Assembly (NCBI GenBank): GCA_903905065.1
Contig: CAIVEW010000077.1
Location: 1-44,377, forward strand
DNA from: an uncultured Bacteroidota bacterium
GTDB taxonomy: Bacteria; Bacteroidota; Bacteroidia; Chitinophagales; Chitinophagaceae
Reading direction: 5' to 3'
Length of the DNA: 44,377 bases
Shown here one piece after another: positions 42,837-44,377 of this stretch (position 1 is the stretch's first letter; each line of letters opens with the position of its first letter). The position numbers and the translations under genes were made by a program. The notes beneath the pieces are model-generated. The model was not told the DNA's origin. It ran no database searches and saw nothing but the letters and a program-made list of their open reading frames with translations.

Positions 42837-42967
42837 AATATTGTGGGGTGTGGATTTTGGTGCGATTAACAATGGCTACATAGAAATCATCGGCTGTTAT
42901 ACCCTGACCTGCCTACCGGCGGGCAGGTTGCCTCCGAGTCCTCTGCGAGAAACTTGGAGGGGACAGA
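42837..42967. repeat. Toxin-antitoxin flanking repeat, copy 1
   Basis: It runs from TTGTGGGGTG through a variable part with AAATCATC to the palindrome ACCTGCC...GGCAGGT (42907-42928), then TGCCTCCGAGTCCTCTGCGA and GGAGGGGACAGA. The same order occurs at 43695-43822. The 350-bp gap 42787-43136 holds no gene, only this repeat, another TTGTGGGGTG word and a further CCTGCC palindrome. Confidence 0.75.
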
Positions 42968-42993
42968 AACATAAACAATTATGTTGTGGGGTG
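42968..42993. repeat. AACATAA...TTGTGGGGTG repeat, copy 2
   Basis: AACATAA and TTATGTT form a 7-bp inverted repeat around ACAA, followed by GTGGGGTG. It follows the flanking repeat directly. Confidence 0.65.
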
Positions 42994-43027
42994 CTGATTG
43001 TGTATCGCGAAAACAATCTCTCGCAAA

Positions 43028-43047
43028 CCTGCCTGCCGGTAGGCAGG
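43028..43047. repeat. CCTGCC/GGCAGG palindromic repeat
   Basis: CCTGCCTGCCGGTAGGCAGG, one of the palindrome family, between the two toxin-antitoxin operons. Confidence 0.7.
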
Positions 43048-43136
43048 GGCGCTAAGGCGCGGTTTCTATGTTTTGTTTGAAAAGCGCAAAGCGCGAGTGC
43101 CATGTAGCGCCGCCGAATGTTGTGGGGTATTGATAA

Positions 43137-43436
43137 TCATAACCGATCAATCCACTTTTCGGGACTTATTGCTGTATGATGAATGGCTATGATGACAACG
43201 GTACTTTCGGTAACCAAGTAGTGAAGAGCATAGGGGAAGACGTTAAGATTAGCTATCCGGACTTCTTTGTATCGTATTGTATGTGCAAAAGGATTTTCCC
43301 TTACCCGTTGCACGGACAAATTTACTTGTTGCGAGAATCGCTTTGGTAAGATGGGGCTATGCTGCCTATACCACGTCCGGGCATGTCGCAGGTCTTCATA
43401 AGCCGATGGTAATATGCGTACTTTATAACGCTTCAT
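43137..43436 (-). CDS. ParE/RelE-type toxin
   Basis: A 99-residue toxin of the ParE/RelE superfamily. Typical words are RILPSAYEDLRHARTWYRQ, RFSQQVNLSVQRVRENPF, YKEVRIANLNVFPYALHYLV and VIIAIHHTAISPEKW. ParE members poison gyrase, RelE members cut mRNA; this sequence does not settle which. It overlaps the antitoxin gene upstream by 14 bp, so the two are coupled. No disruption is seen. Confidence 0.85.
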   Translation of the reverse strand: MKRYKVRILPSAYEDLRHARTWYRQHSPILPKRFSQQVNLSVQRVRENPFAHTIRYKEVRIANLNVFPYALHYLVTESTVVIIAIHHTAISPEKWIDRL

Positions 43437-43650
43437 CCTCTTTATCTAACTCTTTGGATACTTCATCCCAGTCAAGCGTATTTTGCGGAGCGGCTTTGTA
43501 TTCAGCAAGGCGAATATCGATTAGGTCTTTTTGCCATTTTGGAATGTCAAGGTGCATTTCTTCAGACAGCTTGTTCCATTCCTCAATAGGCAGGAATACG
43601 CCCACTGGATTGCCAAGGTTATCAAAAGTGTATTGGGGTTCGATGCTCAT
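43423..43650 (-). CDS. Antitoxin of the ParE/RelE-type toxin
   Basis: A 75-residue acidic protein (MSIEPQYTFDNLGNPVGVFL...) with the pattern of antitoxins preceding ParE toxins in Bacteroidota: a short DNA- or dimer-forming N-terminus (PVGVFLPIEEWNKL) and an acidic helical C-terminus (DWDEVSKELDKEDEAL) that binds the toxin. Two overlapping -7 elements lie within 20 nt upstream. The last 14 bp overlap the toxin start. Confidence 0.8.
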   Translation of the reverse strand: MSIEPQYTFDNLGNPVGVFLPIEEWNKLSEEMHLDIPKWQKDLIDIRLAEYKAAPQNTLDWDEVSKELDKEDEAL

Positions 43651-43654
43651 TATT

Positions 43655-43670
43655 CAAAGTTACAAAATTA
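43655..43670 (-). promoter_or_regulatory. Overlapping -7 elements for the ParE-type operon
   Basis: On the minus strand TAATTTTG (43670-43663) and TAACTTTG (43662-43655) both match TAnnTTTG. They lie 5-20 nt before the antitoxin ATG, implying a very short leader. Confidence 0.5.
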
Positions 43671-43685
43671 TTCTCTGCGATATAT

Positions 43686-43822
43686 AACATAAGCAATTAT
43701 GTTGTCGGGTGAAATTATGGACCGAAAATGACAGCATCAAAATCATCAATTGTTGTACCTTGACCTGCCTACCGGCGGGCAGGTTGCCTCCGAGTCCTCT
43801 GCGAGAGACTCGGAGGGGACAG
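43686..43822. repeat. Toxin-antitoxin flanking repeat, copy 2, with palindromes
   Basis: It starts with AACATAAGCAATTATGTTGT (43686-43705) and continues like copy 1 to ACCTGCC...GGCAGGT (43763-43784), then CCTCCGAGTC (43787-43796) pairing perfectly with GACTCGGAGG (43807-43816). It lies between the ParE-type operon and the SseB-like gene. Confidence 0.75.
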
Positions 43823-43858
43823 AGAAAATTAGTAAATTGGATGATAACACTGACTACT

Positions 43859-44377
43859 ATGGGGCTATTTAAAACGTTTTTTAAAAATAAATCAACACCT
43901 GGGCCCGATAACTCAAGGCTTCTTGAATTGTTAGACGTTTATTGGAAAACAAAATCTTACGACGATTATAAGAATGTATACCATGAACTTTTGAATGGCA
44001 GTTCCTTTTTATTAGTACCTACAAAAAACGCTCCTATAACATTACCCAATAAATGGACAACAACTCAAAATAATGCGACAATAAAAGTTTCATCAGTTTT
44101 CAACATGGACGGACTAATAGTTTTAGGGGCTTTTACAGATGAGCAGGCGCTGCAGAACTGGAGAAAACAGCCAACTGAATACACCTCAATGCGATCCCAG
44201 GCTGTTCTGAAATTTTGCGAAGATAATGGAGTTGATAGAATTGTAATCAACACTAATGAGCCGAATATGTATGTTTTGGAGCGTAATTTTGGTAATGTAA
44301 ATAACTACCAAATAAACAAAGGCACTGATGTTCGCATAGAGATAGTCAAAACCCCTTTGGACGACTTTATTGTTGAA
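43859..44377 (+). CDS. SseB-like protein, truncated by the window end
   Basis: An open frame from ATG at 43859 with no stop before the window ends, 173 codons seen. After a basic start (MGLFKTFFKNKS) and a helical stretch (LLELLDVYWKTKSYDDYKNV), it has an SseB N-terminal-like domain: SSFLLVPTKNAPI, VFNMDGLIVLGAFTDEQAL, MRSQAVLKFCEDNGVDRIVI and NTNEPNMYVLERN. SseB was first studied in Salmonella, but most homologues are uncharacterised soluble proteins. It lies just right of the second toxin-antitoxin flanking repeat. The family call is a reading of motifs, moderately sure. Confidence 0.65.
   Translation, partial: MGLFKTFFKNKSTPGPDNSRLLELLDVYWKTKSYDDYKNVYHELLNGSSFLLVPTKNAPITLPNKWTTTQNNATIKVSSVFNMDGLIVLGAFTDEQALQNWRKQPTEYTSMRSQAVLKFCEDNGVDRIVINTNEPNMYVLERNFGNVNNYQINKGTDVRIEIVKTPLDDFIVE

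Noticed and set aside
42841-43103. Short frames encoding words such as LPAGRQV and LPVGRGAK
   Set aside because: These are translations of the CCTGCC palindrome in intergenic DNA, not genes.
42837-43822. Integron-type attC sites between the toxin-antitoxin operons
   Set aside because: The repeats lack the attC core pattern GTTRRRY paired with RYYYAAC, and no integrase is in the window.
1-44377. CRISPR arrays, rRNA or tRNA genes, transposases or prophage genes
   Set aside because: I found no regularly spaced identical repeats with unique spacers outside the protein-coding repeats, and no recognisable RNA genes, transposase or phage proteins, although a covariance search was not possible here.

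Overview
This window looks like chromosomal DNA from a member of the Bacteroidota, most likely a Chitinophagaceae-type soil or freshwater bacterium. That placement is an inference. It rests on a giant secreted protein with a type IX secretion (T9SS) C-terminal sorting domain, several promoters matching the Bacteroidota -7 element TAnnTTTG, few Shine-Dalgarno sequences, frequent TTG starts, a Tgt lacking two zinc cysteines, a paired DUF1800/DUF1501 locus, and many short palindromic intergenic repeats of types common in this phylum. No rRNA, tRNA, CRISPR array, prophage or transposase was seen.

Layout. 0.1-2.9 kb: a lipoprotein, an unusual Nramp-type metal transporter and a small VOC protein. 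2.9-5.7 kb: the DUF1800/DUF1501 pair, the second with a Tat signal. 5.8-7.8 kb: DNA primase. 8.0-13.6 kb: one giant secreted protein (NHL repeats, nine nearly identical 79-residue Ig-like repeats, six further Ig-like units, T9SS tail). 13.8-18.0 kb: a small membrane protein, a membrane-anchored penicillin-acylase-type hydrolase and a secreted C1-family peptidase. 18.1-20.6 kb: a tandem pair of OmpA-type lipoproteins and a small membrane protein. 20.7-25.7 kb: housekeeping genes (LptF/G-type permease, tgt, a family 2 glycosyltransferase, rsmG, yebC). 25.8-28.5 kb: an antitoxin with a frameshifted toxin, then an autoregulated ArsR-SRPBCC/VOC-VOC operon ending in a VOC gene remnant. 28.6-32.1 kb: YtxH protein, TPR-histidine kinase and two small unknowns. 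32.1-34.05 kb: a repeat-rich, nearly gene-free zone interrupted only by a thioredoxin-like protein. 34.05-42.1 kb: an alpha-oxoamine synthase, PafA-like phosphatase, small unknown, response regulator plus HPt, amino-acid permease, a secreted unknown and an EamA transporter. 42.1-44.4 kb: two intact toxin-antitoxin operons (PIN type and ParE type) separated and flanked by related repeats, then an SseB-like gene cut by the window end.

How the genes work together. Much of the window serves the envelope: sorting of the giant protein by T9SS, OmpA-type peptidoglycan anchoring, LPS export, lipid precursor condensation, periplasmic phosphatase and hydrolases. Translation and replication maintenance is covered by dnaG, tgt, rsmG and yebC. 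The most unusual parts are the right-end repeat-flanked toxin-antitoxin cassettes, a dispersed palindrome inserted in frame in the spacer of the acylase just before its predicted self-cleavage site, and a complete promoter-operator for the ArsR gene. I did not find a clearly new multi-gene system; the repeat-bounded toxin-antitoxin cassettes are the best candidate for something undescribed.
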